Source of the DNA: Treponema sp.
Lineage (GTDB): Bacteria; Spirochaetota; Spirochaetia; Treponematales; Breznakiellaceae
Direction of reading: 5' to 3'
Length of the DNA: 64,000 nt
Assembly: GCA_031256035.1 (NCBI GenBank)
Contig: JAIRRJ010000086.1
Location: 33,008 to 97,007, forward strand
Both the position numbers and the translations under genes were made by a program. How positions within the stretch are numbered: position 1 is the stretch's first letter; every line of letters starts with the position of its first letter. Of this stretch, positions 1-7,993 are shown piece after piece. Under the pieces are notes generated by a model, which was given only the letters and a program-made list of their open reading frames with translations, was not told where the DNA came from and did no database searches.

Positions 1-36
1 AATGCTTCATTTTTGAATAATTTGAGGGGGATTTTT

Positions 37-540
37 GTGTCTGATTCATTTTTTGCACTTATAGAATTAAAAGAATGGGAAAGTTTTTTTAACACCAGCT
101 TGGACAAATTTTGTTTCCGTTTAGGCGGAGAAACAATTGTTGAAAAAATGAATGAAAATCATAAGTCTGGCGTAGATTATATAAAAACAAATCAAACAAA
201 AATTTTGACAACGATACTATTAGAAGTGTTAAAGCATTATCCTAAATGGCAGGAAAAATATGGTTATGACGAGGATGATGAAAAAGATATTATGCCTAAT
301 ATTTCTACTATAAACGATTTTGCAAATTTGATAATGCCAAAACGCATTCATATTTTATCCGTTTATAGTGATGACTTCCCCTATATTGGATATGATTTTG
401 ATTGCACGTGGGATGATGAACATGGACTGGGAATTATGATGCTTAAGGACAAAATTGTTAAAATAGGCGGAGGGGATATTTCTTTCTTAAATTGGGTTGC
501 AGAAGAAGATAGAGACAAAACTAATAATTCACCAGAATGA
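37..540 (+). CDS. Small acidic protein, DUF6985/immunity-like
   Basis: This 167-residue protein starts at GTG 37, six bases after a GAGGGGG ribosome-binding site at 24-30; a TTG at 13 in the same frame lies upstream of that site and is less likely. The C-terminal part reads as a compact domain with a Y-I-G-Y-D-F-D-C-T-W-D-D-E-H-G-L-G motif. That resembles the DUF6985/DUF2004-type domain found among bacterial immunity-like proteins. This is recall of a motif, not a search. No signal peptide or membrane segment is visible, so it is probably cytoplasmic. The gene is AT-rich like its two downstream neighbours and unlike the rest of the window. Function is unknown; immunity to a toxin is inference. 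Confidence 0.55.
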   Translation: MSDSFFALIELKEWESFFNTSLDKFCFRLGGETIVEKMNENHKSGVDYIKTNQTKILTTILLEVLKHYPKWQEKYGYDEDDEKDIMPNISTINDFANLIMPKRIHILSVYSDDFPYIGYDFDCTWDDEHGLGIMMLKDKIVKIGGGDISFLNWVAEEDRDKTNNSPE

Positions 541-574
541 AAATATTATTTTGCATTTTTCAGGGGAATGTACT

Positions 575-910
575 ATGAATTATTCAATATATGTAATTTT
601 ACACTTTGAGACAAAAAAAGAACACACCAAAATAAAACTTATGAATAAAGTAAAAAAAATAATTGAAGAAGAATATAAGATAAATCAAATTGAAGGCAAT
701 ATAATAATAGTAGAATTGGAGAATATATCAACATGGGAATATTGTGTTTATAAAATAATTGATTTTGCACAAGATTTTGGATACCAATGGATAATAACGG
801 GGAGTATTAATTTTGAGATAAGTTTATGGTCAAATGATTCTAAAATAAGTGGTATAAAAGCAATGGAAATAAATTGCAGTAATAATTATGAATGCGCCAA
901 TTTTACATAA
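575..910 (+). CDS. Small hypothetical protein, possible immunity-type
   Basis: The likely start is ATG 575, preceded by CAGGGGA at 561-567, which gives 111 residues. The open frame extends back to 497, but that would overlap the previous gene and has no ribosome-binding site. The protein is rich in Lys, Ile, Asn and Glu, has no signal peptide, and alternates predicted strands and helices (for example an N-terminal strand followed by a Lys-rich helix). I do not recognise the family. Its size, AT-rich codon use and position in a row of three similar small genes suggest it belongs to the same accessory cassette. Confidence 0.5.
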   Translation: MNYSIYVILHFETKKEHTKIKLMNKVKKIIEEEYKINQIEGNIIIVELENISTWEYCVYKIIDFAQDFGYQWIITGSINFEISLWSNDSKISGIKAMEINCSNNYECANFT

Positions 911-927
911 CATGGGGGGGAATAATT

Positions 928-1287
928 ATGAAAGAAGAAGCCATTTTTATAAAAACAGAAAAAGAATTATATGATATTGCAAAAGAATTATTTACATTAG
1001 TGGGAGTAAAAAAGTTTTATGAACACGATAATTCTGCCTATATAAATGATCAGTATTATCGTGGAAAAATAAACCGGAAGATTACGATGAGCATTGCATT
1101 AAATAATTATGATTATGAAGATGATTTTAATATGTTTATAATGCTGGATATTGAAGGAAAATATGAAAAGAGCAATTTTTGTGATGATTTTTGTAACAAA
1201 TTATCAAACTATTTAAATCAAATAGTGGCAAAGGAAAATGATGAAATGAATGCATTGATTTATTTTTATCCAAAAACCGCATATTGA
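928..1287 (+). CDS. Small hypothetical protein, possible immunity-type
   Basis: The start is taken at ATG 928 because of the strong GGGGGG run at 914-919; the open frame reaches back to 892 inside the previous gene. The product is 119 residues, acidic, with an N-terminal helix around residues 10-25 and many Tyr, Asp and Asn residues. No catalytic motif, membrane segment or signal peptide can be seen. It is not recognised. Spacing (17 bp after the previous stop), composition and size tie it to the two upstream genes; the three probably form one transcription unit that begins at or before the window edge. Confidence 0.5.
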   Translation: MKEEAIFIKTEKELYDIAKELFTLVGVKKFYEHDNSAYINDQYYRGKINRKITMSIALNNYDYEDDFNMFIMLDIEGKYEKSNFCDDFCNKLSNYLNQIVAKENDEMNALIYFYPKTAY

Positions 1288-1346
1288 CAAAAACCAAAAA
1301 AAATTATATCGTATTCAATAATAGCAAATAATACAAAGGAGAAAAA

Positions 1347-2378
1347 ATGCTGTTTTTTAAGAAGAAAATGATCACCTTTGGCGGTGACAGTGACGATTTA
1401 GTGTGGCTCTACGATGCCAGTAATGACCGAAATTTAATTTTGGTTGCATCTGTGCCCAATGAAGTTGTCCATGTAAAAGACGGCGCAATAGCCGCTTCGT
1501 ACACAAGCCAAAAAATTGCGCATAAATATTCAATGAACAGCAGCGACAAATACTACTTTGTCAATGTGAAAAAACCCTGCCAAACAAACTGGGGCACCAG
1601 CCGAAGACTTGAATACAAAGATGCGGATTCAGGCAGAATTGTTTCAATCGGCGCAAACGGCGTTATCAGCTTTCAAATTCTTAACAGCGTCCTGTTTTTG
1701 GAAAAAGTTTTGGGAAACCGCGGTAAATATACCTCGCAAAATTTAACCGAAGAAATGCTTCCAAAAGTTTTTATTGAATTTTATGATCATCTGCTTTCGG
1801 TTATTCAGGATGGCAATTTAACCTACAGCCAGCTTGACAGTAAACTGAAAGAAATCAGCTCGCAATTGGTGCCCAAAATCGATTCCGGTTTGAAAAAATA
1901 CGGTGTTTGCATCGAAGAATTTATCATCATGCAGTTTGTAAAACCGGAAGAACTCAAAGACAGAGCCAATGAACTTGCGGCTGAAGCTGAAAAACACAAC
2001 AACGCCATGCGTGATGCCGACCGCAAAATTGATGTAATGAAAAAGCAGGAAGAAGTGGAAGCGCAGGGAATGAAAATGGACATCAACAAGGCTGAACATC
2101 AGGTTACCCTTGCAAAAATGGAAGCTGGGCTGAAGTCGGACATTGAAAAAATGGAATACGACGCAAAGGGCGTAAGTTACAAAGAGCTTCGTGAAATGGA
2201 CAGGGAAGATATAATGACAAAGGCGGAAGCTGAAGCAACCGTGGAACGAGCGAAGAAAATCCCTGAAGATACGGTTGTCATTATCAAAAGAGAAAACAAG
2301 GGGAAATGCGCACACTGCGATGGTGAAATCACCGAGCGGGACATCTTCTGCCCCACCTGCAAAAAGAAAGTAATTTAA
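1347..2378 (+). CDS. SPFH-domain protein with C-terminal zinc ribbon
   Basis: This 343-residue protein has an N-terminal SPFH (band 7-like) domain and a charged helical segment from about residue 205 to 300. A C-terminal zinc ribbon follows with two CxxC pairs (C-A-H-C and C-P-T-C). The order matches the bacterial 'virion core protein-like' SPFH family (YdjI type), which lacks an N-terminal membrane span and is linked to membrane-stress systems in Bacilli. The start at ATG 1347 follows AAAGGAG with normal spacing. The next gene starts 4 bp after its stop and also carries a zinc ribbon, so the two are likely co-expressed and may act together. GC content rises sharply here compared with the three upstream genes. 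Confidence 0.8.
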   Translation: MLFFKKKMITFGGDSDDLVWLYDASNDRNLILVASVPNEVVHVKDGAIAASYTSQKIAHKYSMNSSDKYYFVNVKKPCQTNWGTSRRLEYKDADSGRIVSIGANGVISFQILNSVLFLEKVLGNRGKYTSQNLTEEMLPKVFIEFYDHLLSVIQDGNLTYSQLDSKLKEISSQLVPKIDSGLKKYGVCIEEFIIMQFVKPEELKDRANELAAEAEKHNNAMRDADRKIDVMKKQEEVEAQGMKMDINKAEHQVTLAKMEAGLKSDIEKMEYDAKGVSYKELREMDREDIMTKAEAEATVERAKKIPEDTVVIIKRENKGKCAHCDGEITERDIFCPTCKKKVI

Positions 2379-2382
2379 GTTC

Positions 2383-3237
2383 ATGGTGTTGGAGAAAACC
2401 GTCTGCGAAACCTGCGGCGGGCAGCTTGAAATATTAGATAGTAAGACCGCAAAGTGTACAATCTGCGGTAACACATATTTGGTAAAAGATGCGCCGGTAA
2501 AAAAAACAAAACCCGCTGATAACAGACCGCAAAGTGATCCGCAAACCATCTGTAATCAACAGTTTTTTTATTTTTGTGCTGATAACAAACTCGCGGAAGC
2601 AAAAAAAACATGGAACGAAAACAAAGACATCATCGACCTTGGATTTGTTATGCTTGCGAATACCGCCCTTACCCAGTCGGCGTACAAGCAACACATAGAT
2701 GTAGTGAAATGGTTGATTGAAATCGGCGCGCCGTTAGACGCAACAAACGAAGCAAGACAAACCGCCCTTATTCGAGCAACGATAAAAGGAGATAAGGAGA
2801 TCGCAAAGGTTCTGCTGGATGCGGGAGCGAACACTGATGTGGTGGATAAAGAAGGTTGCAATGCATTATCGTATGCGCTTAATTCTATTTACGAAAAACA
2901 CTGGGAGATAGCTCCTCTGTTGATCGAATACAACGCAAATCTTGATATTATCGACAGATACGGCAAAACCGCCCTGATACATGCCATCAAACGAAAAAAT
3001 AAGGAGATTGTAAAAGCCCTGCTTGATGCAGGAGCAAATATTAACGCCAAAGACAGGGGTGGCCGCCCGGCAATAATTCATGCCATCACCGAAAGCAAAG
3101 AAATGGCTTTTTTGCTGATTGATAACGGTGTCGATATTAACGTTTCAGACAAAGACGGTGAAACTGCATTGGAATTCGCTGCCCGGTATAGAATTTTTGA
3201 TGAAATCAAACAACGCATTGCACAATGCAAAAATTAA
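2383..3237 (+). CDS. Zinc ribbon-ankyrin repeat protein
   Basis: The 284-residue product begins with a zinc ribbon (Cys8, Cys11, Cys25, Cys28) and a short basic linker. From about residue 85 onward it has a run of ankyrin repeats, recognisable by recurring T-A-L-I-x-A and LLDAGAN motifs. There is no signal peptide. Ankyrin repeats bind proteins, so a scaffold or adaptor role is likely, though the partner is unknown. The start at ATG 2383 is 4 bp after the SPFH stop; GTG 2386 and TTG 2389 are alternatives, since the ribosome-binding site is weak and coupling to the upstream gene is likely. Both proteins of the pair carry a two-CxxC ribbon. Confidence 0.75.
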   Translation: MVLEKTVCETCGGQLEILDSKTAKCTICGNTYLVKDAPVKKTKPADNRPQSDPQTICNQQFFYFCADNKLAEAKKTWNENKDIIDLGFVMLANTALTQSAYKQHIDVVKWLIEIGAPLDATNEARQTALIRATIKGDKEIAKVLLDAGANTDVVDKEGCNALSYALNSIYEKHWEIAPLLIEYNANLDIIDRYGKTALIHAIKRKNKEIVKALLDAGANINAKDRGGRPAIIHAITESKEMAFLLIDNGVDINVSDKDGETALEFAARYRIFDEIKQRIAQCKN

Positions 3238-3504
3238 CCGGATAATCAAAAAATAGAAGAATGGCCTGCCGCAGAAAATGGAAGCAAATTAGAATTTATA
3301 TTCCAAATATTTTTTGAAGACGGTTTACAATTATCCAAAAATATAAAAACTACTACAATTTTATTTTGATAAGGTAATATCCATGCGGCGATACCTTGAC
3401 ATATAGACTAACGTCAGGTATTGTAGAGTGTAATTGAGTGATTTTTAACATAAAAAATGCGCCTAATCTGCAAAATTCAGGATAGTTCCAGGGGGATAAC
3501 TATT
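3238..3504. other. Intergenic region upstream of FIST gene
   Basis: This stretch is AT-rich and holds no convincing gene. Its 3' half contains the promoter and inverted repeat listed separately. The first 100 bases have no clear terminator. Confidence 0.5.
3396..3424 (+). promoter_or_regulatory. Sigma70-like promoter with inverted repeat, FIST operon
   Basis: TTGACA at 3396-3401 is followed after exactly 17 bases by TATTGT at 3419-3424. The hexamers sit inside an inverted repeat (ATACCTTGAC at 3391-3400 against GTCAGGTAT at 3413-3421, one extra base in the left arm), which could be an operator covering the promoter. Confidence 0.6.
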
Positions 3505-4719
3505 ATGATTAAAATGTTTTCTGCATTTACAGAAGAAATTGACAATGTCGATGCAGCAATCTCCGGGATTTTGGAACAATTAGACTTTGAAAACAAACCT
3601 TTGATGAAAAACACATTGGGTATTTTACACTGTTTTCACGAATTCATAGACAGCGGGGTCATTAAAGCTCTGTCCGAAAAAATGCCTTTTGATATCATCG
3701 GCATCACTACGCCTTATGTCTGTTTACCGAATAAATCAAGTTCAATGGGGCTCATGCTTAATATACTTACCAGCAATGATGCAAATTTTATCACAGGTCT
3801 TTCCGAACCCATTGATAACGGCGGCGGTAATCTTGCGCAGGTAATGGAAAAGTTATGCGACGGAATTTCAGCAAAACTGAAAGAAGATGCCACCTCCGCC
3901 GAACCTTCGGTTCACGAACCAAAGGTTCGAATGTTCATGGCATACGGCCCTTTTATGCATATTTTAAACATAAACGGCGATGAATTTGTAGAAAGGATAA
4001 GCAGCCGGTTTGCAAATATTCCTGTATTCGGTGCGTTTGCTTTTTCCGAAGAAATAGACTTCAGCGAAACTTACACTCTTTATAACGGAGAAAGCTATGC
4101 AAATGCAGGAGTGATTGCCGCAATTACCGGCAATGTTCAACCGTCGTTTTTGACGATAGCGATTCCTGAAAAAAATATACTTCATGAATTAGCAACGGTT
4201 ACAAAATCAACAGGCAATATTTTAAATACCATAAACGGAATGTCGGTGGAAGATTATGCAATATCAAAAGGACTCATTGAAAAAAAAGGTGATTTGGATA
4301 AATTGTATACAACACCGATGATAGCAAAACTAGATGACGGCTCAAAGGTCATACGCGTTTGTATCGGCGGAGACGGGCAAGGCGGAGCTGTTATGGGCGG
4401 GCACGTACCGGAAGGAGCCAAAATCGGATTTTCAATAATGGAATTATCGGACATTATATCCACAAGCAGTGAAATAGCAGGGGAAGCGGTGAAGATATTG
4501 GACGGCAAAAATCTGATTTTATATTCCTGTATGGCACGCCTTGAATTCCTGGGTCCCAGAAACAGAGAACTTGAAGCCGAAACAATATGCAAGATTATGG
4601 GAAATTCACAGTCCTTTTATTATGCCAGCGCCGGAGGGGAAATATACCCGCAGCGGCTTCCCGGCGGTAAAGTCGCAAATCATTTGCAAAATTATTCTTT
4701 GGTTGTGTGCATACTGTAG
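3505..4719 (+). CDS. FIST domain sensor protein
   Basis: This protein has the FIST_N/FIST_C arrangement of intracellular ligand sensors that pair with signal-transduction proteins. It has no membrane segment. The start is set at ATG 3505 after AGGGGG at 3490-3495; an upstream ATG at 3457 lies before that site. The 404-residue length fits the family. The C-terminal part has the typical run leading to a conserved C-M-A-R segment and an A-G-G-E-I-Y-P ending. The hybrid kinase that follows 21 bp downstream is the expected partner. Residues near 133-141 are encoded by two adjacent palindromes (3901-3929) that look like an in-frame insertion. The ligand is unknown. Confidence 0.85.
   Translation: MIKMFSAFTEEIDNVDAAISGILEQLDFENKPLMKNTLGILHCFHEFIDSGVIKALSEKMPFDIIGITTPYVCLPNKSSSMGLMLNILTSNDANFITGLSEPIDNGGGNLAQVMEKLCDGISAKLKEDATSAEPSVHEPKVRMFMAYGPFMHILNINGDEFVERISSRFANIPVFGAFAFSEEIDFSETYTLYNGESYANAGVIAAITGNVQPSFLTIAIPEKNILHELATVTKSTGNILNTINGMSVEDYAISKGLIEKKGDLDKLYTTPMIAKLDDGSKVIRVCIGGDGQGGAVMGGHVPEGAKIGFSIMELSDIISTSSEIAGEAVKILDGKNLILYSCMARLEFLGPRNRELEAETICKIMGNSQSFYYASAGGEIYPQRLPGGKVANHLQNYSLVVCIL
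3901..3929. repeat. Paired palindromes inside FIST coding sequence
   Basis: GAACC-TTC-GGTTC (3901-3913) is followed by CGAACC-AAA-GGTTCG (3915-3929). The second is the exact reverse complement of the intergenic palindrome at 32895-32909. Both are read in frame in the FIST gene. Confidence 0.7.
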
Positions 4720-4740
4720 CAGGAGATGGAACAGTAACTC

Positions 4741-6078
4741 ATGAACGATGATAATAGCGGAATTGCAGAAACAGAAACCGAGAAAAGTTTACGGCTGGAA
4801 ATCAAAAAGCTGAACCGCGTTATTGCCATTCTGGAAAAGCGAATATTCCGTTCCGAACTGGTAGCATCTACACGTAACAGAGTTACAGATATGCTTAGAA
4901 TGGAAACTAAAAACGCAATGGAAGAAGCTGAACGAGCCAGCAAAGCGAAGAGTAATTTTCTGGCCAACATGAGCCACGAAATGCGCACCCCCATGAACGC
5001 GATCATCGGCATGACGGCAATCGGCAAAAACGCCAAAGACATAGAACAGAAAAACCATGCCCTGAATAAGATCGGGGACGCTTCATCGCATCTGCTCGGC
5101 GTCATAAACGATGTGCTTGATATGGCGAAGATCGAAGCGGACAAACTGGAACTGTCGTCTGTTGAGTATAATTTTGAGAAAATGCTGCAAAAGGTGGTGA
5201 CGGTCATTGGTTTCCGCGTGGACGAAAAGCGTCAGCGTCTTTCCGTAAACATAGACAATAATATACCGCGCTTTGTCATAGGGGATGACCAGCGTCTGGC
5301 GCAGGTTATTACCAACTTGTTGGCTAACGCGGTGAAATTCACGCCTGAAGAAGGCGATATTCGCCTTGAAGCATTTCTATCCGGGGAGATCAACGGAATC
5401 TGCGAACTGCGTGTCGAAGTGACCGACACTGGAATCGGTATATCCCCCGAACAGCACGATAAAGTATTTCAGGCGTTTGAGCAGGCAGAAAGCGGAACGA
5501 GCCGTAATTACGGAGGGACAGGACTGGGACTTGTTATAACGAAACGCATTATAGAGCTTATGGACGGCAATATCCGCCTTGAATCTGAACTTGGTAAAGG
5601 AACGAAATTTATCTTTACTGTAAAAGCCGGGCACGGAAATGAGTGTGGCATGGGACAAAGTAAAGATGAAGATGTGGCGGATAGGGAAGGAGAATTCAAG
5701 GGAAAAAGATTGCTTGTTGCCGAAGATATTGAAATCAACCGCGAAATACTTATTTCGCTTTTGGAAAACACCGGGTTGGTTATCGACTGCGCCGAAAACG
5801 GCAAAGAAGCCTTAGGCCTTATAGAGGCGAACCAAAGCAAGTATGACATAGTGTTCATGGACATGCAAATGCCTCAAATGGACGGATTGGAAGCCACACG
5901 ATGCATTCGTGCCCTCCCCGGACATCAGCGTGAGAAGCTGCCGATTATAGCGATGACCGCCAATGTTTTTCAGTCTGACATTGACGCCTGCCTTGCTGCA
6001 GGCATGGACGGGCATCTTGGCAAGCCGCTTGATATAGACGATGTGCTTGAAAAACTGCGCAAGTATTTAAGAGCGTAA
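4741..6078 (+). CDS. Hybrid histidine kinase/response regulator
   Basis: The 445-residue protein begins with a coiled-coil segment (about residues 15-70). Next come HisKA with phospho-acceptor His79 in M-S-H-E-M-R-T-P and HATPase_c with N (N-L-L-A-N-A-V-K-F), G1 (D-T-G-I-G-I) and G2 (G-G-T-G-L-G-L) boxes. A C-terminal receiver domain follows with phospho-acceptor Asp374 in F-M-D-M-Q-M-P. There is no membrane segment or other sensor domain, so the input probably comes from the FIST protein encoded just upstream. The start ATG 4741 follows CAGGAGATGG with somewhat long spacing. No DNA-binding output domain is present; the phosphate must pass to another protein or act through the receiver. Confidence 0.9.
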   Translation: MNDDNSGIAETETEKSLRLEIKKLNRVIAILEKRIFRSELVASTRNRVTDMLRMETKNAMEEAERASKAKSNFLANMSHEMRTPMNAIIGMTAIGKNAKDIEQKNHALNKIGDASSHLLGVINDVLDMAKIEADKLELSSVEYNFEKMLQKVVTVIGFRVDEKRQRLSVNIDNNIPRFVIGDDQRLAQVITNLLANAVKFTPEEGDIRLEAFLSGEINGICELRVEVTDTGIGISPEQHDKVFQAFEQAESGTSRNYGGTGLGLVITKRIIELMDGNIRLESELGKGTKFIFTVKAGHGNECGMGQSKDEDVADREGEFKGKRLLVAEDIEINREILISLLENTGLVIDCAENGKEALGLIEANQSKYDIVFMDMQMPQMDGLEATRCIRALPGHQREKLPIIAMTANVFQSDIDACLAAGMDGHLGKPLDIDDVLEKLRKYLRA

Positions 6079-6107
6079 AATGCAAAATATGAATCCGGAT
6101 GTTTCGT

Positions 6108-7118
6108 CTAGCGGATAATCTGCGCTGGTTTCCCGCATTTGGCGCATTTATAATATTTCTCTTCCGCCGCAAGTCCTGAAATGTTCACTTGATACCCGCG
6201 CCGCCGTACAAGGAATTCGCCGCAATCACAGCGGGTGTCATTATTCATGGCGATGTTGCCTGTGTAGACATAGCGCAGTTTTTTCTGCGCTTCTTTGGCG
6301 GCACGCAGAACAAAATCAGCATCCGTGGGCGGCGCGTTCCAGCGGTAATCGGGATGATAGGCTGACAAATGCCAGGGTATGCCGCTGTTAAGAGCGGCGA
6401 TAAAATCCGAAGCGGCGTCCAGCTCATCTTCGGAATCATTAAGCCCCGGCACGATCAACGTTGTGATTTCAACATGAACTCCCATGTTATGTGCAAGTTT
6501 GATAAATTCAAGAACCGCATTGTGATCGCCTCCAAGAATTTTCGAATATGTTTCACCGGAAAATGATTTCAGGTCGATGTTGGCGGCATCGGTGAATTTC
6601 AGGATTTCGGCGGCCGCTTCGGCGTTAACGCATCCGTTTGTTACAAGAACATTGGCGATGCCGTGCCTGCGAGCGAGGGTCATGCAGTCAAGGAGATACT
6701 CCGCATGAACCAGCGGCTCTGAATAGGTGTACGCGATGGATGGCGCTTCATTCCTTAATGCGGCGGATACAATTTCCCCGCACTTCATAAATTTTCCCGG
6801 GGCGTCGGTATTTTGAGAGATATGCCAATTCTGGCAGAATGGACAGCGGAGGTTGCAGCCTGTAAAACCAAGGGAGAGTATCTGCGAGCCGGGCTTGTAA
6901 TGATAGAGCGGCTTTTTCTCAACCGGGTCAAGGGCGAGGCTGGTAATAAATCCGTTAAAGGGAATAATTGCTTTGCCGCCCTTATTGCCCCTGACGCCGC
7001 AAGCGCCGAATCTGCCGCTTTCTATTTTGCAGTTGTTGGGACAAAGATAGCACCGGACATCGTCCGTTTCTGTAATAAAAAGAGGAGAGGGCATATTCAT
7101 AAAGTATATATGAGTCAT
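6108..7118 (-). CDS. amrS: AmmeMemoRadiSam-type radical SAM enzyme
   Basis: The 336-residue protein has an N-terminal Cys cluster (Cys23, 26, 30, 40), the family segment D-P-V-E-K-K-P-L-Y-H, and the radical SAM motif Cys88-x3-Cys92-x2-Cys95 in G-C-N-L-R-C-P-F-C-Q-N-W. It ends in a zinc ribbon-like C-terminus with two further CxC/CxxC pairs. This is the architecture of AmrS, a radical SAM enzyme usually encoded beside Memo and AMMECR1 proteins; those are not in this window. The reaction is not established to my knowledge. Start codons at 7118, 7100 and 7094 are all possible, as none has a clear ribosome-binding site. It converges with the kinase gene, 29 bp away. Confidence 0.85.
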   Translation of the reverse strand: MTHIYFMNMPSPLFITETDDVRCYLCPNNCKIESGRFGACGVRGNKGGKAIIPFNGFITSLALDPVEKKPLYHYKPGSQILSLGFTGCNLRCPFCQNWHISQNTDAPGKFMKCGEIVSAALRNEAPSIAYTYSEPLVHAEYLLDCMTLARRHGIANVLVTNGCVNAEAAAEILKFTDAANIDLKSFSGETYSKILGGDHNAVLEFIKLAHNMGVHVEITTLIVPGLNDSEDELDAASDFIAALNSGIPWHLSAYHPDYRWNAPPTDADFVLRAAKEAQKKLRYVYTGNIAMNNDTRCDCGEFLVRRRGYQVNISGLAAEEKYYKCAKCGKPAQIIR

Positions 7119-7168
7119 TGTTGCTAAACAACAAATTTGCAGTTACGATAAATGATACGGAGTATTTA

Positions 7169-7993
7169 ATGGATAATCGGGCATTTTTCTTTCAGGATGA
7201 CAAACTGCTCTTGCCGGAAGATTTTCCCGATTCTCAAATGGACATGGGAATTTCCCGTGAACTGGCAAATGACTTTAATGATGATGAACCCGACACATTT
7301 GAAATACAGGCGATAGAGATTCCATCTTGTGCAATTACCGGTGTGTCTGTTTCCTCCGGGGTTGCGCTTCCCGCCGGGTGGAAAGCGATTCCGGTCAGGC
7401 AGGTTCTAGCCATGCTGAGCAGCGGAATGGCGGAGGGCAGGGGAGGTCTTGGAAGGCTTCTTCGCGCTTTTCACATTGCCCAGTGGCGGCGTAATTCCCG
7501 CTTCTGCGGAAGCTGCGGCGCAAAAAATAAAGATGTCTGCGGAGAGCCGCAGCGGCTCTGCCCTGTATGCGGCAGGCATGAGTTTCCCAGGATTTCACCG
7601 GCTGTTATCATCGTTATTATCGATGATGACGACAGAATCCTTCTTGCGCATAACAAAAAATTCAAAGCCGGAGTGTACAGCCACATTTCCGGGTTTAACG
7701 AAGCGGGAGAAACATTGGAAACAACGGCAATACGGGAAATCCGCGAAGAAGTTAATATCGAAGTTCAGGATTTAAGGTACTTAAGATCGCAGCCCTGGCC
7801 TTTTCCCAATTCATTGATGCTTGGCTTCAGCGCACGTTATCTGTCAGGAGACATTCGCGTTGACGGAGTTGAAATAGAAGACGCCCGGTGGTTTACAAAG
7901 GACAATCTGCCTGAGCTGCCGGGAGAAGGATCGCTTTCCCGCTTTCTCATAGGCCAATGGCTTAACGGTACTCTAGTTTCTCAATGCGGTTGA
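7169..7993 (+). CDS. nudC: NADH pyrophosphatase (Nudix, NudC type)
   Basis: The protein has the NudC order: a variable N-terminal domain, a four-Cys zinc ribbon (F-C-G-S-C and C-P-V-C), and a Nudix box (G-F-N-E-A-G-E-T with R-E-I-R-E-E-V). The NudC-specific S-Q-P-W-P-F-P-N-S signature follows. Such enzymes hydrolyse NAD(H) to NMN(H) and AMP and can remove NAD caps from RNA. The start at ATG 7169 follows CGGAG at 7158-7162; a TTG at 7118 is in frame but lies in the divergent start region of amrS. Length is 274 residues, normal for the family. Its 3' end overlaps the convergent gene at 7962-9353 by 32 bp. Confidence 0.9.
   Translation: MDNRAFFFQDDKLLLPEDFPDSQMDMGISRELANDFNDDEPDTFEIQAIEIPSCAITGVSVSSGVALPAGWKAIPVRQVLAMLSSGMAEGRGGLGRLLRAFHIAQWRRNSRFCGSCGAKNKDVCGEPQRLCPVCGRHEFPRISPAVIIVIIDDDDRILLAHNKKFKAGVYSHISGFNEAGETLETTAIREIREEVNIEVQDLRYLRSQPWPFPNSLMLGFSARYLSGDIRVDGVEIEDARWFTKDNLPELPGEGSLSRFLIGQWLNGTLVSQCG

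Noticed and set aside
1818..2549. Long minus-strand frames opposite the SPFH gene.
   Set aside because: They lie fully opposite a well-recognised gene, have no start signal and read as low-complexity shadow sequence.
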